From the NCBI RefSeq assembly GCF_003589595.1, contig NW_020654289.1:7438158-7502157 (forward strand): a stretch of 64,000 nucleotides of DNA, read 5' to 3'. Shown here one piece after another: positions 22,993-32,520 of the stretch. Each line of letters starts with the position of its first letter. Within the stretch, counting starts at the first letter, position 1. Source of the DNA: Hyposmocoma kahamanoa. Its lineage: Eukaryota > Arthropoda > Insecta > Lepidoptera > Cosmopterigidae. The notes under the pieces were generated by a model, which saw nothing but the letters and a program-made list of their open reading frames with translations, ran no database searches and was not told where the DNA came from. The position numbers were made by a program, and so were the translations under genes.

Positions 22993-23819
22993 TCACTCGC
23001 GTCATATTTCGCAACGGGTTACTCACAGAGTTTGCTGTGGGCTTGTTTGGACATCCTATGCGTCATCGTGAGTCGGTTAGGCGTTAGTGCCTTGCAGTAA
23101 CGAAATACCTTCAAGGAATAATCGTGTATGATACGAGGCCGTAAATATTTCAATATAGGGTTTAAAAAAAGACAATCGGGTATAATCGGCTATCTTCGGA
23201 TTTCTAGAGCGCCGTTTCTTCAGAGAAGACGATCATCGAATGACAATATTAGCGACAAAATGTCAAATAGATATGTGGTATGGCCTTTAAAGCTGCCGCG
23301 GCCTGGTGTAATACTTTAAATTTTAACCAAGTTAAAAAAAGAGGAGGTTATACGTTCGGCTGTATGTATGTTTTCCAATTTCTCCGTCAATTGCGGACCG
23401 ATTTTGAAAATTCTCTTTTGTTCAAAAAGGTGCAAGGCCGAAAGAAACCTTTGCCTTTCTCTAGAGAAAATCCCTAGGGATAAAGTAAAATAAACGAAAT
23501 TCGGGATTAGTTACCAAAATACTAAGTACCTTTTTGTACCAAATTTTCCTTTTACATAAGTTTTATAGCGTTTAAATGTAACGTGAATAGTTAAATAAGC
23601 TCTGATTAATCCCGTATCAAAATGTATACATCTCCTTTAATCGTAATTACGCTCCAGTGATTACAGAATTATTCAAGGAGCAAATTATTATTAATATGAG
23701 TTAAGTTCTCACTAACGTAAATGTAAGTTTAAGCAAACACAGATCGTGTGTTTCATTATAGTCGAATTTGAATTTGAACTGTAACTTTCTTTTTATTTAT
23801 ATGTATTTTTTAAGATACC
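22993..23819. other. No gene; possible diverged family G fragment
   Basis: 23318-23480 begins TTTTAACCAAGTTAAAAAAAG and GAGGAGGTTATACG, and has GGACCGATTTTGAAAATTC, a distant version of the family G head. The rest is AT-rich and unclassified. Confidence 0.4.
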
Positions 23820-24045
23820 TAGTGACGGGGTAAACAAGTCGTGCATCTGGTGGCAAGCGAAGCACATGTCCATACCAGTTCAGTGAACTCAGAGCTTTAA
23901 ATCGCAAAGATCTGACGTGACACTGCCACTACGCCTGTCATTCTGATACACAAGTTGATATTGTGCCCATATGCCTGTAATCTCACCAGCACCCTTACTG
24001 TACATATATACATACAGTAATGCTCACGTTACTGCTTCGCGGTAT
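23820..24045 (-). mobile_element. Family A retroposon
   Basis: All 3' and middle blocks are present with many substitutions. It is lost beyond the GCTCACGTTACTGCTT block. Confidence 0.8.
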
Positions 24046-24440
24046 TAATATTATCAAATGGGTTTCTGAGCGAGAAGATGAACCTGATTCCTACTATATC
24101 TTTCTAATTTGTGAGTTAAATCAACTATTGTTCCGATTAGAAATGTCAAAAATTTCTGATTGGCCAGCTGTGAATCGCAATTATGCGCGTTGACTTGGAA
24201 AAGACGCAGTTTCCGATCGGGAGAGGCAATCAAACTAAAGCTGCTGGCCCGCGTGGAAGCTGACTGGCCACAAAGAAAGACCACTAGACTGACTGACATT
24301 GAAAATTAGAGCGATTTTCTTTCAGACAAGTGACGACAAGGGTAGTTTTTGACTCAACGGATTACTCGACAATATCACACACAATATTTGTACGGTCCAT
24401 CTGTGAAATTTCAATTGTACACACAGACCATACATATATT
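24046..24440. other. No gene recognised
   Basis: An 81-codon minus frame (24054-24299) has no known domain. Confidence 0.3.
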
Positions 24441-24658
24441 AACTGCCTCCGTGGCCGAACGGTTACCATGCCGAACTGCCACGCAGAGGTCCCAGGTTCG
24501 ATTCCAGGTCCGGGAGAAATGTTTGTATGGCTTACATTTATTTCTCTCGTGAGTTTTGGTGTAATTTGTGGTTGTCTATGTGTGTGTCCATGGCACCCGC
24601 GACACAGGGTTTCCCTAGTGCGGGGCTATGTTGAGTGTAGCGTTATTTATTTATTTAT
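24441..24658 (+). mobile_element. Family B SINE
   Basis: Near full length, with A and B boxes intact. It ends TTGAGTGTAGCG with a (TTAT)n tail rather than (TTA)n. Confidence 0.9.
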
Positions 24659-24721
24659 TAGACCATATATATAATCAAAATAAAGTACATAATGAAGACT
24701 TTTGTACAGCAACAAATACAA

Positions 24722-24838
24722 TACCAACTGAGCTAAGTGTTGTGGTCCTGGTGTACATACAGACGCTGATTCAAATCCAGTCAGATCGAAGGAATTTTTC
24801 TTAGTGTTGTTCGATCTTTGTATCAACAATGTTATAAC
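24722..24838 (+). mobile_element. Family E retroposon 3' half
   Basis: Starts in the tRNA-like part (ACCAACTGAGCTAAG), has ATTCAAATCCAGTCAG in place of the B box, and ends TTCGATCTTTGTATCAACAA. The P-like element copy 2 is inserted in its tail, in a GTTATAAC site. Confidence 0.65.
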
Positions 24839-24983
24839 CTTAGAATAATAACGCATAGAAACCTAGCCCGCACACGCTAAGTGAGGCAAATTGTAGGACG
24901 CCCTATGGGCTTACACGAGCGAGCGGGCTGTCAGTGCTCAAGGTTAAGTTGCACCGCGAGCAGCTCAAAAATTTTTGCTAAAA

Positions 24984-25060
24984 ATGACGAAATGTGCGGT
25001 AATTGGGTTTAAAAATATATCAGACAAATATAAAATAGATACTAACATCACATTCCATAA
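24984..25060 (+). pseudogene. THAP-like first exon of a P-like transposase
   Basis: The open frame reads MTKCAVIGFKN, then DKYKIDTNITFHK. The first THAP cysteine (Cys4) is kept, but the second (copy 1 Cys9) has become Phe. In copy 1 the exon ends at a perfect GTAAGT donor. Here the same site reads GGAAGT, so splicing would fail and translation would continue to a TAA. Both changes show that this copy cannot make the DNA-binding domain. Confidence 0.6.
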
Positions 25061-25673
25061 GGAAGTAACGCGTTTCAACTTGTATTTTTATATAAATATT
25101 CACTAAAACAGAAAATTAATTTCGTTGCAACAAGATACGAAAATGTTGCAAAGTAACGGTTTTTTTCTCCCCATTTTGCTATTCTGTTTCAAAATAATTA
25201 TATTACGTAATTTTTTGAGAATAGGCAATATCGCGACGGTTGCAAAATTTCTACAAATGTACACCGCCGCAACAACATTGTAGGGAATTTACGTTAGCTA
25301 TTTTTACGAAATATATTTAGTATTTGCCTTCATTAGTTTCATGTGAAAAATCATTGTTCTTGTTCATCATACACTCATTTAAAAAAATTGTCTTGCCCAG
25401 ACTCAAAAGTTCTTAACTAAAATTATTTCAGGAAACTAACACTGACTACAAAGTCATCGTCAGTTCTCCAAAATCGTGTATAAATAACTTTCAGGTTCAG
25501 GTTCTTAATTGTTATGGTGTACTTTTCATGTAAACATACCCATATAAGATAATATCAGATAAGCCAGATAATATCAGGCTATTTATATATTCAAATTCGA
25601 TAGTCGCACTTAAACTCGCTTGTAGGTTTTTGTTCATATATGAGTTAAATAAGAATTGGGTAGTATTTAATAA

Positions 25674-26411
25674 GGTGCCTACAGATTTGTTCGACATTGT
25701 CGATCGACAGTAACGATTGAGAATTATAGACGTTTTCGAGGAGTTTTAGAGTGCTTATTACGAATGTAGCATTAATTTCTAAATGGTTGACAACAATTTT
25801 CAAAAATGTATTTTTGGTAAACCATAAGGAAATGGCATGTATATCTGAATACAAGATGAGGGACAAGACTTCTAATTCTTCTTCTTCTAATTCTGATGGC
25901 AAATCTTGGATTTAGAAATAAGTGCTATATTCCTAATGAGCACCCCCAAATACCTCGAAAACGATCCCCAACTTGCCATTATATGAAAAATCGTGCCCGC
26001 CATTTTGGATTAAGAAATGAGTGCCATATTCGTAATGAGTACCCCCAAATACCTCGAAAATGATACGCATATTGCATTTATTTCAAAAGTCGTGTCCGCC
26101 ATCTTGGATTTAGAAATAAATGCCATATTCGTGATGAGCACCTCGAATACCTCGAAAACGATTCCCATATTGCATTTATTCGAAAAGACGTGTCCGCCAT
26201 CTTGGATTTAGAAATGAGAAAAGTCGTGTCCGCCTTCGTATATTCAGATGCCATCAAATGCCATTTCCATAGGATTACCAAAAATAAATTTTTGAAAATT
26301 CCTGTCACTTGATGTTGTCGATCAACAGTAACGATCGACAAAATCGAGCATATCTGTAGGCACCTGATCGACAGTAACGATCGACAGAATCGAGCAAATC
26401 TGTAGGCACCT
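25674..26411. repeat. Foldback block with tandem AAGATGGCGG repeat inside P-like copy 2
   Basis: The left arm starts AAGGTGCCTACAGATTTG (25674). The right arm ends with its complement (26411) and carries it twice. A second matching pair is TATTTTTGGTAAACC (25807) against ACCAAAAATA (26278). Between them are tandem units with CCGCCATCTTGGATTTAG starts near 25905, 26002, 26102 and 26202, period close to 100. The unit is the same as in copy 1. Confidence 0.75.
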
Positions 26412-26621
26412 CTAACTTAACGATGAGTTAAGCAAGATACAATTTCCCTACTTTTGAGGGAAATGTTATTCCATGGCATCATTATTTGTATATTTGTGTG
26501 CGTGCCGACGAGCGTAAATACAAGTTGCTTACGCCTACATGAATTGGATTTTTGCCTCACTTGTGACAGTTCGTTTTTTATGAAACTATCATTCTATGCG
26601 TTATTATTCTAAGGTTATAAC

Positions 26622-27176
26622 ATAACCTTTTTTGAAACCATTTCGTTAGAACTAATAAGGTGTTCTATAAAATCAAACATATTGTTAACAAATTACGCTT
26701 ACAGAGCTTGGGCACGTAGTAAGTGATGAAACCATATTATTGTAGCTCATAAATAACACTTTAGGCATGCAAATGTACTATAATTGCGTTGTGAAGTGCT
26801 ATTAATTATCATAGCAGTGGTTTTCGTATCCTTTATAACACAATTAAGTCACGTAAAGGTCACTGGAACATCAATTAAGGACTTTTTGGACTACAAGTGC
26901 GGATCGTGTGTACTTTGGTGTTAAATGCCTGTCCGATTGTTTTATTTGAGATATGTGTTTACTTCTTTGAGTAAAAATAGAATGTAAAATATATTGGAAG
27001 CTTCTGTAAATTCTGAAATTTCACAACTGAGGAACAGTAATTATATAAGTGAGTTTAAATTCCGAACACATTTTATCGTTATTTAGTATGTCTTTTTGAT
27101 ACAATTTTAATGTCACCTCTAGATTTTGATTAATAAGCAAAATTATTGTAATTATTAGATTTTTTTTAATACCAAG
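26622..27176. other. No gene recognised
   Basis: AT-rich. The 98-codon minus frame at 27021-27317 partly reads the following repeat. Confidence 0.35.
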
Positions 27177-27690
27177 TGACAGGACAAACAAGCCGTGCGC
27201 CTGGTGATAAGCACGCCTATTCATAACAGTTGCAGTGCCACTTAGAACTTTTAATAGCAAAAATCTGGGCACTGCCACTGTGCCCGTCACCCTGAGACAT
27301 AAGTTGAAAAGTCGCATGTGCTTGTAATTTCTGCAGGCACATGAGACTTGTCAACTTATATCTCATAAACTGCCCCTGGCCAAACGGTTACCATGCCGGA
27401 CGGCCACTTAGAGGTCTCATGTTCGATTCCCGAGCCGGGAGAAATATTTGTATCGCCTACATTTAATTCTCTCGTGATTTTGGGTGTAATTAGTGGTTGT
27501 CCATGTGTGTGTCTATAACGCCCGCGACAAGGGTTTCCCTGGTGCGGGACAATGTTGAGTGTGTGCGTTATTATTATTATAATTTCTCCGACACCATTAC
27601 CCTTTCAAAACGAAATACAGTAACGCTCACATTATTGCTTGGCGGCAGAAATAGTTAAGGTGGCAGTACTTCACCAAGGAGCTTCACCGC
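27177..27690 (-). mobile_element. Family A retroposon, split by a family B SINE
   Basis: 27177-27337 holds the 3' two thirds (as complement), and 27589-27690 holds the 5' third (TTACCCTTTCAAAACG to AAGGAGCTTC). The break lies at TGTAATTTC, repeated as TATAATTTC at 27580. A 35-base piece at 27334-27367 (GCAGGCACATGAGACTTG...) is a family A block in the opposite orientation to the host copy, so the insertion also involved a small inversion or a second fragment. Confidence 0.8.
27369..27588 (+). mobile_element. Family B SINE nested in family A
   Basis: The head AACTGCCCCTGGCCAAACGG is missing a few bases. The B box GTTCGATTCCC is intact. The tail is GCGTTATTATTATTAT. Confidence 0.85.
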
Positions 27691-27714
27691 TACTAAACTA
27701 ATGTTTTTGTTTAT

Positions 27715-27930
27715 AGCCTAATGGTTTGACTTACCATCTTATAAGCAGAGGGCGTGGATACGAATCTGGGCTCGCACTTGTGAGTTTTTGGTTTGGACAA
27801 CCTTCGGACATTGTGTAGTCCCCAACATACATTTGACCAGTGTGGCGGACTATGCCCTACACCATCGCCTAACAGGAGACCCGTTTGCCCATTAGCGGAA
27901 CGTATAAATCGGTTGTTGATTATGATGGAA
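27715..27930 (+). mobile_element. Family C SINE with internal deletion
   Basis: Head AGCCTAATGGTTTGAC and a mutated B box (GATACGAATCTGG). The CATGAGCTTTTCGG block is missing. The end reads GGAACGTATAAATCGGTTG then TTGATTATGATGG. Confidence 0.8.
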
Positions 27931-28276
27931 CTTAAGGATTTGCTATTGCATCATTATGAGACATCAAAATGGCAGCCATGTCAAAAACAAGTTTATCTTT
28001 CGTCTCGAAGAATCATCATTATCTTCCATGTTTAGTATTTGGTTATAAACACGTTTCCAGCGTCACTTATCTTTCCAGCAAGTCGGCCAGTTATTACGCT
28101 TGTAATTTTTGTACTTTTATGACACTTATTTCTTTAAATTCACTGCGAATTTTTAAAATCTGCCAAAATGGGGCTGATCAAAATCTTGTACAAGAACAAT
28201 CTGCGTATATGGAACAAAACTACCTACGCTAAATATTTTTTATTCCACCATTCACAGTATTTTTTTATAGTACCAA
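27931..28276. other. No gene recognised
   Basis: The 87-codon frame at 27969-28232 has no known domain. Confidence 0.3.
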
Positions 28277-28469
28277 GTGACGGGACGAACAAGTCGTGCG
28301 CCTGGTGGTAAGCGACACGCCTAACCATAGCAGTTGCAGTGCCATTCAGAGCTTTAAGTCGCAAAGATCTTATGGGCACCGCCACTGCGCTGCGTTAAGA
28401 GGTCCCATGTGCCTGTAATTTCACCAGCACCCTTACCCTTCTAAATCGGAAAGCAGTAATGCTCACAGT
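28277..28469 (-). mobile_element. Family A retroposon, 5' part replaced by a LINE end
   Basis: The complement of the element's last 190 bases, with a T run before it (poly-A). It stops at CAGTAATGCTCACAG, where a minus-strand LINE 3' end begins. Confidence 0.8.
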
Positions 28470-28952
28470 ATGTCAAACTCAAACTCAAAAATATCTATTT
28501 CGTAGGTAACCAAATTACCCTCATATTGATTACAACTACAACAACGACAACAAACATTTGTTTTTTGTTAAAAACAATAAATAAAATAATTTTACACTTG
28601 ACATTGTCATAGGACTATTTCTACTATAGGTAAGTGTTACAATATATCAAGTGTCAGCTGGAGATAATTTCCATGCGTCTTTATCCTGAATATAATCACT
28701 ATACCTATAGCGCTTTTTAACAGCGCATTTTTAATATAATTTGCTTTTCTTCTCTGATAGCTGTTTTATTTCGCCTGGTATTTTATTATAAAAGAGTACA
28801 CAGTTTCCTATGAAACATGAGTCTACTTTATGCAATCTAAATTGTGGAAGTGCCATTTTATCTTTATTTCATAAATTAAAATTGTGTATTTTGTTGTTTT
28901 CAGGGAATAAGTGGATATTTTTTGTTGTGTACATTATATTACCATAAATATA
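28470..28952 (-). pseudogene. LINE C-terminal part, minus strand (downstream of the inserted transposon)
   Basis: The minus strand reads YTTKNIHLF, NKDKMALPQFRLHKVDSCF, GNCVLFYNKIPGEI, then, after a stop, RYRYSDYIQDKDAWKL. This matches the same CR1/Jockey-type RT tail as 1-340. The 3' end runs through GAGTTTGAGTTTGACATAC. The upstream RT part of the same copy lies at 30605-30778, on the other side of a mariner-like insertion. Confidence 0.8.
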
Positions 28953-29017
28953 CAGGGTGATAAAAAAAAACCACTGACCATTTTAAAGGAACATATTGTA
29001 TTTCTCCAATACTTTCC

Positions 29018-29615
29018 GAGGTACAGGTCCCCGAAATTTGTATGGCGACTATTTTGTTTTTCATATTTTGACGTTTTCGTCTGACCGTAATTCACCTACA
29101 TTATTGTTACCCTCCCGCCCTCCTTCTGGGAGAAAAATGACGCCAAAGGGCAGAAAGTCACATGTATGGCGGCCATCTTGGAAAATGGCGGAATCGAAGT
29201 TTCAACTACATATTCCTATTGTGGGCCCGCATATACGGGCGCATGCCAAATTTGAGCCATCGGAACGCTTTTATTTGGGCCCCCATTTTGAGTCGGCCAT
29301 CTTGAAAAACTTTTGTCACCGACTGTTGACCCCCGTCGCCCTCTATGACATTTGGTCGAGCACCCCCGCCTATCTTCAATACTCGCCGAGCTATAACGCT
29401 CTAAAATTTGTATGGCGGCAATATTTTTTATTCGAATTTTGATTTTTTTTTACTTCCGGTAGAAACTGGGCACTGTTATACTTTAGCCACGCAGCCGGAG
29501 TCCCACTTGATGCAGTCCACTTTTCGAAGATTTCGGATTTTTCTGGTACTCACCGGAGCCATTCGACCACGACTTCCGTACATCATTTTTACCCACCGCG
29601 ACTCCTTCTGGGAGA
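29018..29615. repeat. Two diverged direct repeats inside the mariner-like element
   Basis: AAATTTGTATGGCG at 29034 recurs at 29405 with the same AT-rich text after it. CTCCTTCTGGGAGAA at 29121 recurs at 29600. The copies differ in length, so one has gained or lost about 110 bases. Confidence 0.6.
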
Positions 29616-29690
29616 ACAATCATCTAAATCACTGGTTCAGTCAGTCAGTCAGTGTGGTAATCGAGCTATATAGAGTACAATAACTCTCTA

Positions 29691-29800
29691 TCTCTTTGCA
29701 ATTTAAAGCTCTGAATGGAACTGTAACTGTTATGGACAGGCGTGTAGCTTACCACTAGGCGCACGACTTGTTCGTCGTGTCATTTGATGTTATAAAAAAA
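29691..29800 (+). mobile_element. Family A 5'-truncated copy inside the mariner-like element
   Basis: From CTCTTTGCAATTTAAAGC to TCATTTGATGTTATAAAAAAAA. It starts right after a short (TCAG)n run at 29636-29652 and a non-repetitive stretch. Confidence 0.8.
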
Positions 29801-29867
29801 ATACTACTGTATTCAGGCATTTTCAAAAATTTGCAATGATCTTATGTACAATTATCTATTGCAATCA

Positions 29868-29925
29868 TCGTCATTATCTGCTGCAATGCTGAGCATAGGC
29901 CTTCCCAAAGAGTGCGATAATAAAA
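29868..29925 (-). repeat. LINE 3'-end fragment
   Basis: CTGCTGCAATGCTGAGCATA and GGCCTTCCCAAAGAGTGCG resemble the complement of a widespread lepidopteran LINE end (the usual text is close to CTGCTGGACATAGGCC and CCCAAAGAG). Confidence 0.5.
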
Positions 29926-29963
29926 AACGTTATAAATCAAAACCTCACTTAATGCAGTCAGCA

Positions 29964-30323
29964 TTACTTCAATAATTGCTCAAAATGCTTTAATCCATTA
30001 CGCTGCAAACACAGTCGCGTAGCGCGTTTAATAATGTTCCTCCGTAATTTCCCCAGCACAGCACGGTCACTTTTTAAAGCGTCAAATGCACCAATAATGG
30101 ATGACTTAAGTTCTTCACGGCTATGGGTTTCGTTCACATTATACTCGGCGTTTAACTTCGCCCCACAAAAAATCACATAGAGTGAGATCAGGTGACCTGG
30201 GAGGCCAATGTCCTCCTGAGCTCGTAGACGCTTTCCACTGCATAGTCTTCGAGTTTCGTGTAGACTCCAACCACTTTCGATATTAACACGAACCATCTCG
30301 TAATACTCCCGATGAGAATACAT
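29964..30323 (-). pseudogene. Tc1/mariner-type transposase, catalytic middle deleted
   Basis: 120 codons. Residues 1-32 (MYSHREYYEMV...) fit the first helix of the N-terminal DNA-binding domain. Residues 35-119 fit the C-terminal end of the DDE domain: LPGHLISLYVIFCGA in place of the usual SPDLTPxDFFLWG, then HSREELKSSI..AFDAL, LRRNIIKRATRLCLQ.NG and HFEQLLK. The whole catalytic middle is missing, so the protein cannot transpose. A full protein of this family has about 340-360 residues. Confidence 0.7.
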
Positions 30324-30604
30324 TGTTACGCAACGACTACTGCAGTTCGTATGCGTTTGCGTCGATTTGATGACGCGCGAGGGTCCGACATGGCGGCGCC
30401 AAACGTGGCGGCGCCAGTCGCTCGAAGAACCGATTATTACTTATTAATTTTGAGGAAACCACACGTTAGAAATCATTAGGAAATATTGACATTTTAAAAA
30501 AGGAAAAAAATTGGATTTTTTATTATTATTTTATTTCGCTAATGTGTTGTATTGCTGAATCTTATGCACGGGAAAAAAATGGACAGTGATTTTTTATCAT
30601 CCTG

Positions 30605-30778
30605 TATTGGCAAGTTATAAATGAGTGCTACAACGCAAATTACAAATACCACGAATCGCTCCTGTTGGTAAAACAAACACATGTTAAATGTCAGACCCGT
30701 ATCCCCATAATAAAATTCCATATGATAAAAGACTATGGAAATAAGTGAAATACATGAGTCGAGCCGTGTGTATGTTAT
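30605..30778 (-). pseudogene. LINE RT fragment upstream of the mariner-like insertion
   Basis: The minus strand reads ARLMYFTYFHSLLSYGILLW, then, after a frame change, HVFVLPTGAIRGICNL (usual form RVFVLQKRAIR). It belongs to the same LINE copy as 28470-28952. The two parts lie on either side of a TA target used by the mariner-like element. Confidence 0.75.
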
Positions 30779-30780
30779 TA

Positions 30781-30895
30781 TATGGACAACCGCGGTGGTT
30801 CAACGATTTGCACTGTGGGCGTTGGATGTAGAAGTCCCATGGTCGATTCCCTTTAGGACCAATTTGGAAAATGAACGTTTCTAAATTGGTAATTG
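30781..30895 (+). mobile_element. Family D tRNA-headed fragment
   Basis: Head CGCGGTGGTTCAACGATTTG, B box GGTCGATTCCC, then AGGACCAATTTGGAAAATGA as in the copy at 6.2 kb. Confidence 0.6.
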
Positions 30896-31094
30896 TACCA
30901 TTCAGGAATTTGCAATATTTTAGTAACATATTTAATGATTTAAACTTATTTCCTTGTACGAAAATCAAATTATTATATTGCTCTATGTTCGTTTAACCCT
31001 CGGCTCGTCGTTCACTTTTACTATACACGAATCGTCGCGTTGGGTCTTTAAGGGCCCCAAAGAAGTCAAATCTCTACAAAGTTATATTTTCAAA

Positions 31095-31345
31095 CCTTTC
31101 CAGTTCTTAAGTTTTCGCGATTGTTACACATAGGAAATGAAACTATTTTTCCGGATTTAAATCGCGTATATTTGTATTTTCAAACAAAACAACGTTTTGC
31201 GCCCTTTACAGGTCCCATGGTCACGGTTGACTAAATAAACACACAAAAGATAAAAAAACGTTTGAAAAAACGAATATACTCTATTTAAATCACGAAAAAT
31301 AGTTTCATTTCCTATTTTCAAACTTTTATTGCTTGTAAATAACGA
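31095..31345. mobile_element. Family H foldback element, copy 1
   Basis: Left arm: AGTTTTCGCGATTGTTACAC, GGAAATGAAACTATTTTTCC, GGATTTAAATCGCGTATATT, and CTTTACAGGTCCCATGGTCA. The right arm repeats most of this in reverse complement (AAAAATAGTTTCATTTCCTA at 31295) but lacks the outermost block. A TAAATAAACACACAAAAG spacer lies between the arms. No coding frame. Confidence 0.75.
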
Positions 31346-31379
31346 ACAAATCAAAGCTCAATATAAACGTTAAACATTT

Positions 31380-31620
31380 TAACTGCCTCTGTGGCCGAAC
31401 GGTTACCATACCGGACTGCCACGCAGAGGTCCCCGGGTTCGACTCCCGGGCCGGGAGAAATATTTGTATGGCCTACATTTATTTCTCTCGTGAGTTTGGG
31501 TGTAATTTGTGGTTGTCTATGTGTGTGTCCATGGCACCCGCGACACAGGGTTTCCCTAGTGCGGGGCTATGTTGAGTGTGTGCGTTATTATTATTATTAT
31601 TATTATTATATTATTTTATT
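31380..31620 (+). mobile_element. Family B SINE, full length
   Basis: Best copy: A box GTGGCCGAACGG, B box GGTTCGACTCCC, body complete, tail (TTA)n from 31585. Confidence 0.92.
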
Positions 31621-32520
31621 TTATTAATTTGTTAATTAAAATGCAATTTTAAAAAGTTTCTATTTTAAATAGATTTTTTTCAGTTAGTTTCATATTTGAA
31701 ATTTAAGACACCACAAAATAAAAATCGATTACAAAATATAGAAATAAAATCAGTTTTTTCTTCTATATTAAACAAAATTAAGAATATAATAAAGAATATT
31801 AAATAAAGAAATTAACAAAAAAAAACCAAACATACATCATGATTAAAATAAATAAAATAAAGTTCATATTCAGTTTTATTCCGTTCTGTTTCTCCCAGGA
31901 ATGACAATTATCTTGTTCCAAGTCTTTCTCTTTGATAGTAAATGCAAGGTTAGATATTAAAAAATAAAAGATAAGAAAGATCATTTTTTAACGCGTTCAT
32001 TTTCTTGTAAGCGTTGCTAGTGGGAGTATGTAAAAAGGGCGAAATTTTAAGATTCAGTTTTGTTTTCATTCGCTAAAAAAAATTGTTAAATTTTTGCTCA
32101 TAAAATGATATTTACTTTGTAAATAATATTTAAAAAAATATATCTTTTGTATATGCCAAATTATTCAAAAAAGCTACCAGGAAAGTTTGTTTTTTCTCCA
32201 AATACGCGTCCATTTTCCTGGAAGCGTAGCTCGTAGAAGGGCGAATTAACTGCTGTAAATATAGGTGTAATACATAAATCGTGCGCAATCTGAAGGCGCG
32301 TACACCGACGAAATATGGCACCGATGAGTTATATGGAGGGCGCCTTATCGCGGCCGACCTGTTCTGTGTTCCACTCTGTACAATTTTGTTAGGTCTATAT
32401 GTGGAAATAAGTATTGTAGTCACAATTAAAATAATGAAGAGTTACCAAAACTGAAAATTGTATTCCCAATGAGGTAAGACTTTATAAGTGTTCACGAATT
32501 CAGCGCATTGTTATATATTT
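31621..32520. other. No gene; a diverged direct duplication
   Basis: ACGCGTTCATTTTCTTGTAA (31991) and ACGCGTCCATTTTCCTGGAA (32204) start similar blocks of about 50 bases, 213 bases apart. A 97-codon minus frame (32130-32423) has no known domain. Confidence 0.4.

Larger units (their letters stand above)
24839..26613 (+). mobile_element. P-superfamily-like DNA transposon, internally deleted, copy 2
   Basis: The ends are CTTAGAATAATAACGCATAG and its complement, with an 8-bp target duplication GTTATAAC at 24831-24838 and 26614-26621. AAGTGAGGCAAA (24879-24890) and its complement (26551-26562) form subterminal inverted repeats. The first 380 bases match the right end of copy 1 and the last 240 match its left end, so the copies lie in opposite orientation. 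The middle differs: copy 2 holds a foldback block (25674-26411) around a tandem repeat. The start codon of the THAP-like exon lies 145 bases inside the left end, comparable to the position in Drosophila P. Confidence 0.8.
28953..30604 (-). mobile_element. Tc1/mariner-like element, internally rearranged
   Basis: The left end CAGGGTGATAAAAAA and the right end TTTTTTATCATCCTG are inverted repeats that continue to (C)CACTG.CCATTTT. TA lies on both sides (28951-28952 and 30605-30606), the mariner signature. The right half, minus strand, holds a shortened transposase frame. The left half (28980-29640) does not look like transposase. It carries two diverged copies of a block containing AATTTGTATGGCG and ACTCCTTCTGGGAGAA, plus GCCATCTTGGAAAATGGCGG. 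A truncated family A copy and a LINE end lie between the two halves. Confidence 0.7.

Noticed and set aside
24839..26613. hAT element (8-bp target duplication)
   Set aside because: The ends start CTTAG rather than CA(G), subterminal inverted repeats are present, and the only coding trace is THAP-like with a donor, which fits P better. Not excluded.
29964..30323. Host gene derived from a transposase (intact 120-codon frame)
   Set aside because: It lies within TA-flanked TIRs and lacks the catalytic middle. No sign of domestication beyond the open frame.
31380..31460. tRNA gene (GTGGCCGAACGG and GGTTCGACTCCC)
   Set aside because: The same head with the same 3' body recurs about ten times with (TTA)n tails. 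It is SINE family B.
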